From Bacteroidota bacterium (lineage in GTDB: Bacteria > Bacteroidota > Ignavibacteria > Ignavibacteriales > Melioribacteraceae): a stretch of DNA of 64,000 nucleotides. The notes under the pieces are model-generated. The model had not been told where the DNA came from. It worked only from the letters and a program-made list of their open reading frames with translations, and searched no databases. This document shows, piece after piece, positions 63,475-64,000 of the stretch. Each line of letters begins with the position of its first letter. Position 1 is the first letter of the stretch. The position numbers were made by a program, and so were the translations under genes. The DNA lies in assembly GCA_018818065.1 (NCBI GenBank), contig JAHISV010000011.1, positions 310,001 to 374,000 on the forward strand, read 5' to 3'.

Positions 63475-64000
63475 ATGAAATATAGAAATAAACAGGAATG
63501 CCTATTTACTGCATGGCAAAAAGAAATCCCGGAGTATAAAGACAATTTTATTAAAGATGGTATTGTGAACGAAGAGCTTTATTTCCAAAGCAATCCTAAA
63601 ATCTTATTCTTAATGAAAGAAGCTAATGATTCAGATGGAGGTGAAGGTAGCATAGTCGAATTTATGGACAGTCATTTGAAATATACTTTTTTTATCCGTA
63701 TTGCAGAATGGGTTTATGCTATTCAGAATAATTTTTCGAGGTTATTAAAGGTTGAGGAGAATAGAAAAGAATTACACCAAGCACTTAGAAGTATAGCCCT
63801 GATTGATGTAAAGAAATCATGTGGGGGCTCAAAATCTGATTCGGGTATTATCAGGGATCATGTTCAAAAGAATAAGCATTTTCTTCAAAAGCAAATTGAA
63901 CTTATTAATCCTGATTTAATCATAAGTGGACTTGGAGATTTGAATTTATTGAACACCTTTATGAATGATGTTAGTTGGATAAGAACACAGTATGGCAAAT
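63475..64000 (+). CDS. Uncharacterised protein after SIR2 gene (3' partial)
   Basis: An ATG at 63475 opens a frame that is still open at the window end (175 codons). Visible features are WQKEIPEYKDNFIKDGIVNE, then NPKILFLMKEANDSDGGEGS, and near the end LINPDLIISGLGD. The KILFLMKEAN and NPDLIISGLG stretches resemble the core of uracil-DNA-glycosylase-like folds, but I cannot assign a family. It lies 38 bases after the SIR2 gene and is likely co-transcribed with it. Confidence 0.6.
   Translation, partial: MKYRNKQECLFTAWQKEIPEYKDNFIKDGIVNEELYFQSNPKILFLMKEANDSDGGEGSIVEFMDSHLKYTFFIRIAEWVYAIQNNFSRLLKVEENRKELHQALRSIALIDVKKSCGGSKSDSGIIRDHVQKNKHFLQKQIELINPDLIISGLGDLNLLNTFMNDVSWIRTQYGK

Noticed and set aside
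1-64000. CRISPR arrays and rRNA genes
   Set aside because: No regularly spaced identical repeats with unique spacers and no rRNA sequence were seen.

Overview
The window is a 64 kb piece of an AT-rich bacterial chromosome. Gene content points to the Bacteroidota/Ignavibacteria side of the tree: a GWxTD-domain secreted protein, Gln-type glnS, a one-chain pyruvate:ferredoxin oxidoreductase paired with a dihydroorotate-dehydrogenase-like protein, many S23-type four-helix-bundle genes, and several PAS-rich kinases. The lineage is an inference from gene families, not from an rRNA (none is present). Most genes are on the + strand.

Layout. 1-4.3 kb: the end of a probable surface protein, a hybrid sensor protein with a decayed ATPase domain, and a DUF2062 membrane protein. 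4.5-18.8 kb: a DNA-damage and stress block: lexA with its own promoter and a palindromic operator, an AlkA-type glycosylase, an O6-alkylguanine methyltransferase, GNAT, YjbQ, a WYL regulator with zinc-ribbon and DinB-like genes, DUF72, a SpoVG-like gene, DNA polymerase IV, a Cache/PAS histidine kinase and a DnaE-type polymerase that stops at the palm/fingers boundary. Five small cassettes sit in the gaps of this block; each has long imperfect terminal inverted repeats around one ORF (three four-helix S23/IVP-type, two GxxExxY nuclease-like). A sixth lies at 46.4 kb.

19-47.9 kb: mostly housekeeping: nifJ and its partner, two exported thioredoxin-like proteins, tRNA-Leu with a decayed GIY-YIG insertion behind it, glnS, a permease, a mannose-1-phosphate guanylyltransferase/RpiB-like/pyrK/pyrD/folC run, rho, a GWxTD/pdxA/methyltransferase/ftsE run, adk, tadA, tRNA-Arg, glmS, and a cDPG-synthetase-like/carbamate kinase/ornithine carbamoyltransferase run split by the sixth cassette.

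48-64 kb: an accessory region starting at tRNA-Phe: a serine recombinase without its catalytic domain, a filamentous-phage/plasmid-type Rep, a DUF2779 nuclease-like protein, a small Cys protein, then a type I restriction-modification operon (hsdM, DNA-binding protein plus Doc toxin, hsdS, hsdR, YgjP-type metallopeptidase), a SIR2-family protein and a partial downstream gene. This is best read as a defence island.

The strongest candidates for something undescribed are (i) the inverted-repeat cassettes, in which two unrelated protein families share the same DNA architecture and related proteins have related arms, and (ii) the toxin-antitoxin-like pair between hsdM and hsdS, which is bracketed by a second, diverged copy of the hsdM 3' end.
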